From the NCBI GenBank assembly GCA_963803115.1, contig CAWDLN010000022.1:1-64000 (forward strand): a stretch of DNA of 64,000 bases, written 5' to 3'. The notes beneath the pieces are model-generated. The model ran no database searches. It was not told the origin of the DNA and saw only the letters and a program-made list of their open reading frames with translations. The translations under genes were made by a program, and so were the position numbers. The DNA is from DATBGZ01 sp963803115. Its GTDB lineage: Bacteria; Actinomycetota; Actinomycetes; Mycobacteriales; Micromonosporaceae. Below, piece after piece: positions 25,655 to 33,588 of this stretch (the first letter of the stretch is position 1; the number at the start of each line of letters is the position of its first letter).

Positions 25655-26315
25655 AGTGCCGCACCTCCCAGTTGGCGTGAGCTTCGGCGGAGATGTCCAG
25701 CAACGGCGCGCTCGCCGCGGGTAGCTCGTCGACGTCGTGCCCGACGTAGGTTGCGGCGACTTCAGCGGTACGGTCGCAGCCGGATGCCAGACGCGCCAGC
25801 ACACCCTGCACCCCATAGGGGTCAAGGGCGAGCAGCCGTACGGCCGCCGCCGCCGGTCCGGTGACGCTTCCGTAGGCCGCGGCCAGAGCGGCCTGCTCCG
25901 GCGAGACACCCGCGGCCGCCGCGACGATGCCGAGCGCCACCGGATGGTGGACGGTGTCCGGGACGGCGGGCACGGTCCACATCGCCCGACCCGCCCGTAG
26001 CAGCGCCCGGCCCTGTGTCCGCGAAGCGCGGCGCAGCGCGGGCGAGGGAGTGCGGGCATCGAGTCCAGCGTCCAGTTCGGACAGATCCCGGCCGGGCACG
26101 TCGGCGGCCGGGCCCGCGGCGGCGCAGGCGACAGCGGCGAAGGCGGCGCCAACAAGTCCAACGGTTGCCAGGCGGCCGCGAAGGAAATCCTCCAGCGTGG
26201 ACAGGTCACACACCCTTCCGGCGCCGACCGCGGCCTCCACGCCGCCGGAGTGCGCGTGGCCGCCCGAGGGCAGTCGCCCGTCCGCGAGCAGTAGAAGTGC
26301 GGCCAGGGCACTCAT
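25644..26315 (-). CDS. ureF: Urease accessory protein UreF
   Basis: UreF bridges UreD and UreG in the nickel-loading complex. The 223-residue product begins LAALLLLADGRLPSGGHAHS, the usual UreF N-terminal motif, and has helical Ala-rich repeats through to LLDISAEAHANWEVRHF at the C-terminus. The ATG at 26315 shares TGATG with the ureC stop. It overlaps ureG by 11 bases. Confidence 0.9.
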   Translation of the reverse strand: MSALAALLLLADGRLPSGGHAHSGGVEAAVGAGRVCDLSTLEDFLRGRLATVGLVGAAFAAVACAAAGPAADVPGRDLSELDAGLDARTPSPALRRASRTQGRALLRAGRAMWTVPAVPDTVHHPVALGIVAAAAGVSPEQAALAAAYGSVTGPAAAAVRLLALDPYGVQGVLARLASGCDRTAEVAATYVGHDVDELPAASAPLLDISAEAHANWEVRHFAS

Positions 26316-28015
26316 CAGAACAGGAAATAGCGCTGGGCCATCGGCAGCTCGGTCGGCGGTTCTGCGGCGAACACCTCGCCGTCGACTCGGACCGTGAACG
26401 TGTCCGGCTCCACTTCGATGCGCGGCAGCGTGTCGTTGAGGGGCAGGTCGGCCTTGCCCCTGCTGCTGGTGTCGGCCACCGCCACCAGTCGACGATCGGC
26501 CGCGAGCCGGTCGGCCAGCCCGTCTTCTAGCGCCACCGGGGCGACGAACGCGACGCTCGTTGCGGCCGGCACGCGGCCGAACGCCCCGAACATCGGCCGG
26601 GGGAGAACGGGTTGCGGCGTCGGAATGGACGCGTTGGCATCGCCCATCGCGCCCCACGCAATAGCGCCACCTTTGATGACCAGGTGGGGCCGTACGCCGA
26701 AGAAGGCCGGTTCCCACAGCACCAGGTCGGCCAGCTTTCCGACCTCGACCGAGCCGACCTCGGAGTCGATACCCTGAGCCACCGCGGGACAGATCGTGTA
26801 CTTGGCCACGTACCGGCGCGCTCGGAAGTTGTCCGCCGCGCCGTCGGTCTCAAGTGGACCGCGTCGCGCCTTCATCACGTGAGCCGTCTGCCAGGTGCGC
26901 AGAACGACCTCGCCGATGCGACCCATCGCCTGTGAGTCCGAGCCGATGATGGAGATCGCACCGAGGTCGTGCAGGAGGTCCTCGGCGGCCATTGTGGACG
27001 GTCGGATCCGGCTCTCCGCGAAGGCAAGGTCCTCCGGCACGGATGAGTTCAGATGGTGACAGACCATCAGCATGTCGAGATGCTCGGCCAGCGTGTTGCG
27101 GGTGTATGGACGGGTGGGGTTGGTCGAGGAGGCAAGCACGTTCGGGTGCGCCGCCACCGTGATGATGTCCGGCGCGTGGCCGCCGCCCGCGCCCTCGGTG
27201 TGATAGGCGTGGATCGGCCGGCCGCCGATCGCACGCAGCGTCTGCTCGACGAAGCCGGCCTCGTTGAGCGTGTCGGTGTGGATGTTCACCATGACGCCGC
27301 TGCGCTGGGCCACTCGAAGGGAGGCGTCGATGACGGCGGGCGTCGTGCCCCAGTCCTCGTGCAGTTTGAAGCCCCCGGCGCCGGCTCGCAGCTGTTCCCA
27401 CATCGCCTCCTCGGAGACCGTGTTGCCCTTGCCCAATAGCAACACGTTGACCGGGAAGGGATCCATCGCCTCAAGCATTCGAGCCAGGTGCCAAGCGCCT
27501 GGGGTCACGGTCGTCGCTTTGGTGCCCTCGGCCGGTCCGGTCCCGCCGCCGACCAATGTCGTCACGCCGCCAGCGAGCGCCTCCGGCACGATCTGCGGAC
27601 AGATGAAGTGCACGTGGCAGTCGATGGCGCCCGCCGTCAGAATGCGGCCGTTACCGGAGATGATCTCGGTGTTGGGACCGATCACGAGGTCCGCATGGAC
27701 GCCGTCCATCGTCTCGGGGTTGCCGGCCTTGCCCAGCGCCACAATCCGGCCGTCACGGATGCCGACGTCGGCCTTCACGATGCCCCAATGGTCGAGCACC
27801 ACGGTGCCGGTGATGACGGTGTCGGGGGTGCCCTCGGCCCGGGTAGCGGCGGACTGGCCCATCGACTCGCGGATCACCTTGCCGCCGCCGAAGACCGCCT
27901 CGTCGCCGCGCCCGCACAGGTCCTGCTCGATCTCGATGAGCAGGTTGGTATCGGCGAGCCGGATCCGGTCACCGGTGGTTGGACCGTACAACGCGGCGTA
28001 GCGGCGTCTGTCCAC
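26315..28015 (-). CDS. ureC: Urease alpha subunit
   Basis: UreC is the catalytic subunit hydrolysing urea to ammonia and CO2. The 566-residue product has all active-site segments: HVHFICPQ (Ni ligands), TLVGGGTGP, GFKLHEDWG (Lys to be carbamylated), NIHTDTLNEAGF, HAYHTEGAGGGHAPD, GSDSQAMGR, and the flap CHHLNSSVPEDLAFAESR with its active-site Cys. The N-terminus YAALYGPTTGDRIRLADTN is typical. It lies between ureB and ureF. It would also consume urea released by GdmH. Confidence 0.98.
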   Translation of the reverse strand: MDRRRYAALYGPTTGDRIRLADTNLLIEIEQDLCGRGDEAVFGGGKVIRESMGQSAATRAEGTPDTVITGTVVLDHWGIVKADVGIRDGRIVALGKAGNPETMDGVHADLVIGPNTEIISGNGRILTAGAIDCHVHFICPQIVPEALAGGVTTLVGGGTGPAEGTKATTVTPGAWHLARMLEAMDPFPVNVLLLGKGNTVSEEAMWEQLRAGAGGFKLHEDWGTTPAVIDASLRVAQRSGVMVNIHTDTLNEAGFVEQTLRAIGGRPIHAYHTEGAGGGHAPDIITVAAHPNVLASSTNPTRPYTRNTLAEHLDMLMVCHHLNSSVPEDLAFAESRIRPSTMAAEDLLHDLGAISIIGSDSQAMGRIGEVVLRTWQTAHVMKARRGPLETDGAADNFRARRYVAKYTICPAVAQGIDSEVGSVEVGKLADLVLWEPAFFGVRPHLVIKGGAIAWGAMGDANASIPTPQPVLPRPMFGAFGRVPAATSVAFVAPVALEDGLADRLAADRRLVAVADTSSRGKADLPLNDTLPRIEVEPDTFTVRVDGEVFAAEPPTELPMAQRYFLF

Positions 28016-28038
28016 TGTGTACCCTTTCGCTCGCTCGC

Positions 28039-28365
28039 CTATGGCGTTTCTCTGGTACGGTCGAGCGCGCCGGCGGCCTCACCGCGCAGGCCCAGCACGA
28101 CGCGCCGGCCACCCAGTGGCACCAGATCGACCTCCCGGGTAATACCGGGCTCGAACCGTACCGACGTCCCAGCGGGGACCGCGAGCCGGTGACCCCACGC
28201 GGCCTCCCGGTCGAAGGACAGCCCCTGGTTAGCCTCGGCGAAGTGATAATGCGACCCGACCTGGATCGGTCGGTCGGCGGTGTTGGTGACGGTGAGGGTC
28301 AGCACCGGTCGGCCCTCATTGATGTTGACCGGTCCGTCACCGAACAGGATTTCGCCGGGAATCAC
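28039..28365 (-). CDS. ureB: Urease beta subunit
   Basis: This 108-residue subunit has the family start MIPGEILFGDGPVNINEGR, the core PIQVGSHYHFAEANQ, and RLAVPAGTSVRFEPG. It forms the structural trimer with UreA and UreC. Its ATG overlaps the ureA stop by four bases. Confidence 0.97.
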   Translation of the reverse strand: MIPGEILFGDGPVNINEGRPVLTLTVTNTADRPIQVGSHYHFAEANQGLSFDREAAWGHRLAVPAGTSVRFEPGITREVDLVPLGGRRVVLGLRGEAAGALDRTRETP

Positions 28366-28664
28366 GGGATCGGTCCGTGCACGGTGACGAGCTTGGTGCC
28401 GTCCGGGAAGGTCGCCTCCACCTGCACCTCCACGAGCATCTCGGGCACGCCGTCGAGGACGTCCTCGCGCGCGAGCACGTGACGGCCCGCCTCCATGAGC
28501 TCGACCACCGTCCGTCCGTCGCGAGCGCCCTCGAGCAGGAACGCGGTGATGATGGCGACCGCCTCGGGATAGTTCAGCCGCAATCCTCGGGCGCGACGCT
28601 GCCGGGCGACATCGGCCGCGACGTGAATCAGCAGTCGTTCCTGCTCATGCTGGGTGAGGAACAC
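28362..28664 (-). CDS. ureA: Urease gamma subunit
   Basis: This 100-residue subunit starts the urease operon. Family patterns are LTQHEQERLLIHVAADVARQ, LNYPEAVAIITAFLLEGARD and EVQVEATFPDGTKLVTVH. Genes ureA, ureB and ureC are separate, the arrangement usual for bacteria. No ureE is found in the operon. Confidence 0.97.
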   Translation of the reverse strand: MFLTQHEQERLLIHVAADVARQRRARGLRLNYPEAVAIITAFLLEGARDGRTVVELMEAGRHVLAREDVLDGVPEMLVEVQVEATFPDGTKLVTVHGPIP

Positions 28665-28721
28665 CGGACCTCCCGACGATGTGCGAGGGATGCTGGCACG
28701 GCAACGTTTCCGGCAGATTAC

Positions 28722-29336
28722 TCAGGTTGGGCCACGCCGGCGTCCGCCTGGTGGGGTCGGCGCCACATCGTCCGCCTCCGGCAGTGTCGGGTGGTCGGTG
28801 GGGTAGAGCCCAGCAGCGAAGCCGAACACCGTGTCGCCGGAGCGCGGCAGTTCGGTGAACTCCCGGATCAGCGCGTCGACGCGCCGCCAGAACTGGGCCG
28901 CGACGTTGGCGGGAATCCGTGCGTGTCGGATCGTCGAGTAGAGCGTGTCGGCCTCGTGGGCAGGTACCGATTCGGTGGCGGCCACGGCGAGGCCATTGAC
29001 GCACACGGGTGTCGTGGTCTCGCCCGGGCGCCGGACCACGCTCACGTACATGGTGCGGCCTGTGCGTCCGTAGTACCGCTCGTCGATTGCCCGGACTCGC
29101 CGGGTGCGCACCACGCGGAGCATTCCCGCTTGGAGCAGGACGTCGACGTGGTGAGCGACCGTGCTCTTTGGCCGGTCGACCGCGGCTGCCAGCTCAGCGA
29201 CGGTCGCGGCCCGCTCCAGAACGAGATCGAGGATCGTCGAGCGCAGCGGATCGGCGATCGCGCGAAGCTGGGTCGGCGTCGACACCTCGACCGTGTCGGC
29301 GAGTTCGTAGTCAGGGGTCTGCCTATTGCTCGACAT
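28722..29336 (-). CDS. ArsR-type winged-helix transcription regulator
   Basis: This 204-residue protein has an N-terminal winged helix (LRAIADPLRSTILDLVLE, TVAELAAAVDRPKSTVAHHV, VVRTRRVRAIDERYYGR) and a C-terminal helical domain of unknown ligand. No metal-binding Cys pattern is seen. It is divergent from a hydrolase gene 62 bases away, its likely target. It also lies directly upstream of ureA on the same strand (57-base gap), so a link to urease expression cannot be excluded. Confidence 0.82.
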   Translation of the reverse strand: MSSNRQTPDYELADTVEVSTPTQLRAIADPLRSTILDLVLERAATVAELAAAVDRPKSTVAHHVDVLLQAGMLRVVRTRRVRAIDERYYGRTGRTMYVSVVRRPGETTTPVCVNGLAVAATESVPAHEADTLYSTIRHARIPANVAAQFWRRVDALIREFTELPRSGDTVFGFAAGLYPTDHPTLPEADDVAPTPPGGRRRGPT

Positions 29337-29398
29337 TTGCCGATCAATCTAAAGTGTTGGAGTATTCGTGGCAAGATCTCAGGAGCTGGGAGCCCGCA

Positions 29399-29974
29399 AT
29401 GGCCGAAGTCATCTTGTTCCATCACGCGCAGGGGCAGACGTCCGGGTTTCGCGGCTTCGCTGACGAACTGCGAAGAGCCGGGCATATCGTGCACACGCCG
29501 GACCTCTTCGACGGCCGAACCTTTACGACGCTGGACGACGGGCTGGCCTACGCCCGCAAGGTCGGCTTCGGGACGCTGGTCGACCGTGGTGTTCGGGCCG
29601 CCGATGACCTTCCTAGCGAGCTCGTGTACGCAGGGTTCTCGATGGGCGTGATGCCGGCTCAGCAACTCGCCCAGACACGGCCCGGTGCTCGAGGTGCGCT
29701 GCTGTTCGAGTCCTGCCTGCCCGTCTCGGAGTTCGGATCCTCCTGGCCCGACGGCGTACCGGCACAGATCCACGGCATGGATGCGGATCCCTTCTTCGCG
29801 GGCGAGGGGGACATCGATGCCGCGCGGGCACTCGTCGAGTCGGCCGAGCAGGCGGAGCTGTTCGTCTACCCCGGTGATCGGCACCTGTTCGCCGACTCCA
29901 GCCTGCCGTCGTACGACGCGGACGCCGCAGCGTTACTCACCCGACGCGTGCTGGAGTTCCTAGAGGCTCGGTGA
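29399..29974 (+). CDS. Dienelactone hydrolase-family alpha/beta hydrolase
   Basis: This 191-residue enzyme has the nucleophile elbow AGFSMGVMPA (Ser rather than the Cys of classic dienelactone hydrolases), an acid in HGMDADPFF, and the catalytic His in YPGDRHLFAD. The ATG at 29399 has GGAGC and GGGAG upstream; a longer open frame from 29009 is a shadow of the regulator gene. Divergent from an ArsR-type regulator. Substrate unknown. Confidence 0.85.
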   Translation: MAEVILFHHAQGQTSGFRGFADELRRAGHIVHTPDLFDGRTFTTLDDGLAYARKVGFGTLVDRGVRAADDLPSELVYAGFSMGVMPAQQLAQTRPGARGALLFESCLPVSEFGSSWPDGVPAQIHGMDADPFFAGEGDIDAARALVESAEQAELFVYPGDRHLFADSSLPSYDADAAALLTRRVLEFLEAR

Positions 29975-29998
29975 CGGGGTGGGTCTCAGGGCGTTGGC

Positions 29999-31228
29999 TC
30001 AGGGCGTTGGCGACGTCGTAGCGATGGTCTCAGATTGTTGAATGGTTGCTCGGCGTTGGGCGATGGCCGGTCCGAGCGCCATGACCGCTGCCGCCGAGAG
30101 CGCACCAGTGACGAGGCACATGAGCCAGAGAAGATTCTCGTTAATCCCAAACAGCCACGTTCCCGCCAGCGGGCCAAGGAGTGAGGCGGCGCCGAACGCC
30201 ATTCCGATCAGCCCGTTGTAGCGTCCTCGCAGCTCCGGCGGAGCGACTTCGGCGATGAGCGCGGGACCGACCGCGTTGAATCCGATCTCGCCGATCGTCC
30301 AGATGAGAACCGTGAGGGCGAAGATCGAGATCGAGTCCGCGAACGCGGTGAGCCCGAAGCCGACACCAATAATCAGCGACGAGGCCGCCATCGTCGGCAC
30401 CACCCGAAGCCGATCGATGAGCCGGAGAACGAGCGGCTGGGTCACGATCACGGCAACCGGGTTCACCGCGTAGATGACCCCGTACGCGCCGGGACTGAGC
30501 CCGCTCGCGCGAACCGCGAGTGGCAGGGTCACCAACTGTTGCGTGTAGACAAGCGTCCCGAGCAGGATGGATACGAACAGACCGATGGCGATGTTGTCTT
30601 TGAGCACATCGGCGTAGCGACCGGGCTTCCCGGACCTTGTCGCAGGTTTCGTCTCCGGTACCGCGCTTGCGATGATCACCGCGAACAGCAGGCACGTGAG
30701 CGCGTCCACCATGAAGAGGAGCCAGTACGACCGATCCGCCAGGAGGCCACCGAGAATGCCGGCGACGGCGACGCCGAGGTTGATCGCCCAGTAGATCAGC
30801 GCGTACGCCCGGGGCCGGGCCGGGGCCGGGACCAGATCCGCGACGGCCGCGGACATGGCCGGGCGGTAGGCATCCAGGAGCAGGCCCGTCAGTGCCGCCG
30901 CCGCCGCGATGAAGAGGAGGTCGCGAACGGAGGCCAGGACCATGAAGCACGCCGCGGTGCCGACCATTCCGATGACCAGCGTGGCGCGCCGGCCAACCCG
31001 GTCCGCGAGGTAACCGCCGACGATCTGGGACACGAACGATCCCGCACCGAAGCAGGCAAGGACGACGCCGACCACGGCGGGCGTCAGGCTGCGAGGTCCG
31101 GACAGATACAACGCGAGGAACGGCTCGACGACATAACCGATCCGGTTCACGAACGTGCCCGCCATGAGATACCAGAACGGGCGCGGCAGATCCGCCGACG
31201 AGCGCGACCACCAGCTGCTCAAGCTCAC
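29999..31228 (-). CDS. Major facilitator superfamily transporter
   Basis: This 409-residue protein has twelve predicted spans and the MFS loop GGYLADRVGRRATLV between spans 2 and 3. The family is drug/proton antiporter-like, but the substrate is unknown. GTG at 31228 is chosen because TAGGGT lies seven bases upstream, giving a leaderless start just before SLSSWWSR; a GTG at 31258 would add ten residues without a ribosome site. Confidence 0.82.
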   Translation of the reverse strand: MSLSSWWSRSSADLPRPFWYLMAGTFVNRIGYVVEPFLALYLSGPRSLTPAVVGVVLACFGAGSFVSQIVGGYLADRVGRRATLVIGMVGTAACFMVLASVRDLLFIAAAAALTGLLLDAYRPAMSAAVADLVPAPARPRAYALIYWAINLGVAVAGILGGLLADRSYWLLFMVDALTCLLFAVIIASAVPETKPATRSGKPGRYADVLKDNIAIGLFVSILLGTLVYTQQLVTLPLAVRASGLSPGAYGVIYAVNPVAVIVTQPLVLRLIDRLRVVPTMAASSLIIGVGFGLTAFADSISIFALTVLIWTIGEIGFNAVGPALIAEVAPPELRGRYNGLIGMAFGAASLLGPLAGTWLFGINENLLWLMCLVTGALSAAAVMALGPAIAQRRATIQQSETIATTSPTP

Positions 31229-31333
31229 GGGCGGCACCCTACGTTCATGCTGTGACACAAGTAGATACAGTCACGAGCCGGCGATGCAATTAGGCCCTTA
31301 TCCCTCCTGTCCGGGCATCACGTGCATAGCGGG

Positions 31334-31339
31334 TATAGT
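31334..31339 (+). promoter_or_regulatory. -10 element of a leaderless small gene
   Basis: TATAGT, an excellent -10 match, ends six bases before the GTG at 31346. Confidence 0.55.
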
Positions 31340-31345
31340 CGCGGC

Positions 31346-31546
31346 GTGGCTGAGCACGACGAAGCGTTTGAGCCGCTCGACAAGCACGTCGCCGCCGAAC
31401 GGGCCGGTAAGACACTGCTCAACCTGGCCGGCGCCATCAATAAGGCAGTAGGAGCCGAGGACGAACCCATAGTCGTCAACCGGAAGGGGCGCCACGTCTC
31501 GATCAAGGAGCTCGAGGACCTGATCGATCGAGCGCTCGAAGGCTAA
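31346..31546 (+). CDS. Small conserved-looking hypothetical protein
   Basis: This 66-residue protein (EHDEAFEPLDKHVAAERAGK near the start, then DEPIVVNRKGRHVSIKELED) is charged, soluble and helix-rich. I do not recognise a family. A strong TATAGT at leaderless spacing and an amphipathic, codon-biased sequence support a real gene. It faces the divergent MFS gene. Possible role as a small DNA- or protein-binding factor is a guess. Confidence 0.55.
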   Translation: MAEHDEAFEPLDKHVAAERAGKTLLNLAGAINKAVGAEDEPIVVNRKGRHVSIKELEDLIDRALEG

Positions 31547-31710
31547 CCGGCTTGCTGCAGGTGACTGTCCAATGTGGATGGACATCGCCGATCTCGAAAG
31601 CTGAAGGCGGAGGTCCCCTCCGTCGACATCCACCACGGTCGCCGAATGTCCACTATGGGCTGTCCCCTAGAACCATCTACCTGGCATGAGCCCAACTTGC
31701 CCGACAAAAA
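31547..31710. other. Intergenic region with stem-loops
   Basis: It contains a GTGGATG/CATCCAC pair (31574-31580 and 31627-31633) enclosing a short CGGAGG/CCTCCG hairpin (31608-31622), a plausible terminator for the small gene and the convergent HNH gene, and a TCCAATGTGGA site at 31568. Confidence 0.4.
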
Positions 31711-33405
31711 TCATTCGACGGTCAGGATGATGTCTTTGTCGGGGCCGATGTCGTAGTTGCGTCCGTTGGGGGTGGTCCAGATGGTGCGGCGGCGGATGCG
31801 GGTGAGTTTGTGGCCGGGTCGGGTTTTGAAGCGGTGGTGGTGGGGGCAGCGGGCCTCGATGTTTCCGCGGTGGGAGCAGCCGCCTTTGGCGTAGTCGTGG
31901 CGGTGGTCCAGGTCGCAGCGTCGTGCGTTGCGGCGGCAGCCGGGGCTTCGGCAGGTGCGATCGCGGGCGCGGACGAAGGCGGCTTCGGTGGCGGTGGGGC
32001 GGCGGTGGGTGTGCCCGTGGTGGAGCAGGTTGCCGTGCTCGTCGGTGGCGGACCATTTCCAGGCTGGGTTGGCCTTGCGGTCGAAGCTGATCTGGCGGGC
32101 GATGTCGGCCAGTACCGGTGCCCAGCCGGGAATGAGGGCGGGGTCGTTGTCGAGTCCGGCCAGTGTGGACAGTTTGATCTGGATGTCGACCACGCCGCGG
32201 CGGGGCTTGGGTTGGAGGCCGCCGCAGACACACCGGTCGCCCGCCTGGACCGCGCCACCGTGTTGGCCCGGGGTTTGGTCTGGTTTCCCGGGTTCAGACC
32301 GGGAATCCGCCTCGGCGCCACGCCCCGTGTCGGCCGCGTTACGGTTCCCGGTTTCAAACCGGGAGTCCGCGCCGGCCGGGTCGTCGCCGAAGACGCCGTG
32401 TCCGATCGGTTCCTCACGCGTCGTGCCGATCCAGTCACTGTTCCCGGTCTCAAACGGGGAATCCGCCTCCAGCGGCTCGCCGTCGCCGAAGACTCCCCAT
32501 CCGATCGGTTCCTCACCCGCCGGCTCGTTGCTGGCGCGGTTGGGGTTCCCGGTTTCCGATCGGGAATCGGCCGCATCGTCAGCGTCGGTGGGGTGCAGGG
32601 CGTCGGCGTCGGCGGTGACCGGGTCGATGGTCGGGCTGAGCTGGAACGGGATGCCGGCGAGCAGGTCGAGTTGGGCGTCGGCGCGCAACTGGGCCAGGGT
32701 GCGGGCGTCGCCGGCCGATTTGGCGGCCCGGGCCAACCGGTTGAGCCGGTCGTAGGCGGCCAGCGCTTTGTCGGTGGGCAGGTTGTAGCCGGACAGGCAG
32801 GCGGTGCCGTCCATGCCCGGGCGCACCGACACGTCCCGGTCGACCACCCGGCGTTGGTAGCGGCCCTTGGCGTCGGCCGGATGGGCCCGGTCGACGTGAT
32901 AGCGCAGCCGCTCCCGCAACTGCGTCAGCGTCCACTTGGCGGCGCGTTCCAGCAGCCGATCCGCCACCGCCTGCGCGGTCTCCTCGTCCAGGTCGCTGAG
33001 CGCGTCGACGAAGGCGTTGGCCTTGGCCGCGTCGATGCGCCCGGCCAGCATCGCCGCCCCCACCGCCGGCAACCGGACGGTCAGCGCCTGGCCGAGCAGC
33101 ACCTGCCCGAACGCGTAGCTTTCCGTCCAGGCCAGGGTCCAGCCGATCTCGGTGCCGGAGTGTTCGGTGACCTCATCGGTGCGGGTCAGCGAACCGGCCG
33201 GCTGCCCGATCGTGCGGGCGGTCTCCCACACATCGGCCAACAACTGCCCCTGCACATGGGCCAACAAACGGAACCGGGCCGCGAGCAGATCGTGCAGATC
33301 CTCCGCTCCGACCGCCGACCGGTCCACCGTGGCCAACAGCACCGCCAACTCCGGCCCCGGCGCCATCGTGTCCAACCCGTCCGGCAACCCCCGTCGCTCA
33401 TCCAT
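31711..33405 (-). CDS. DUF222 / HNH endonuclease-domain protein
   Basis: This 564-residue protein combines a DUF222 domain (about residues 30-270) with a C-terminal HNH nuclease fold: RDRTCRSPGCRRNARRCDLD, HRHDYAKGG, SHRGNIEARCPHHHRFK. Such genes are multicopy in actinomycetes and are thought to be mobile or DNA-processing nucleases. The middle (about 270-400) is a low-complexity linker with four ADSRFETGN-like units encoded by palindromic DNA repeats. ATG 33405 is chosen: TATTGT lies seven bases upstream, a leaderless start; a longer frame begins at 33435. Confidence 0.88.
   Translation of the reverse strand: MDERRGLPDGLDTMAPGPELAVLLATVDRSAVGAEDLHDLLAARFRLLAHVQGQLLADVWETARTIGQPAGSLTRTDEVTEHSGTEIGWTLAWTESYAFGQVLLGQALTVRLPAVGAAMLAGRIDAAKANAFVDALSDLDEETAQAVADRLLERAAKWTLTQLRERLRYHVDRAHPADAKGRYQRRVVDRDVSVRPGMDGTACLSGYNLPTDKALAAYDRLNRLARAAKSAGDARTLAQLRADAQLDLLAGIPFQLSPTIDPVTADADALHPTDADDAADSRSETGNPNRASNEPAGEEPIGWGVFGDGEPLEADSPFETGNSDWIGTTREEPIGHGVFGDDPAGADSRFETGNRNAADTGRGAEADSRSEPGKPDQTPGQHGGAVQAGDRCVCGGLQPKPRRGVVDIQIKLSTLAGLDNDPALIPGWAPVLADIARQISFDRKANPAWKWSATDEHGNLLHHGHTHRRPTATEAAFVRARDRTCRSPGCRRNARRCDLDHRHDYAKGGCSHRGNIEARCPHHHRFKTRPGHKLTRIRRRTIWTTPNGRNYDIGPDKDIILTVE
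32285..32566. repeat. Four in-frame palindromic repeats inside the HNH gene
   Basis: Palindromes of the form TTCCCGGTTT-C-AAACCGGGAA start at 32285, 32345, 32441 and 32546. Spacings of 60, 96 and 105 bases are all multiples of three. Each encodes an ADSRFETGN-like peptide on the minus strand. Confidence 0.85.
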
Positions 33406-33412
33406 AACGATC

Positions 33413-33418
33413 ACAATA
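33413..33418 (-). promoter_or_regulatory. -10 element of the HNH gene, leaderless
   Basis: TATTGT on the minus strand ends seven bases before ATG 33405, with no ribosome site. Confidence 0.45.
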
Positions 33419-33588
33419 GAACGACCGTACGACACTCCTGTGACCCGCTAGATCCGCAGATACGATGCTGTGCAACCAAGACGAGCAGCCAGCGCTTCTG
33501 CTGGTCTAACGAAAAGTCCACACTGGATGGAGTAGTGAGAACTCGGGAATCGTCAGACGGGCCGGGTGGGGCGGCTACGCATGCAACG

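Noticed and set aside
24932..26311. A 459-codon frame that could be a fused UreF-UreG protein
   Set aside because: Upstream of the TTG at 25654 it is a shadow of ureF in another frame; only the ureG part has family motifs.
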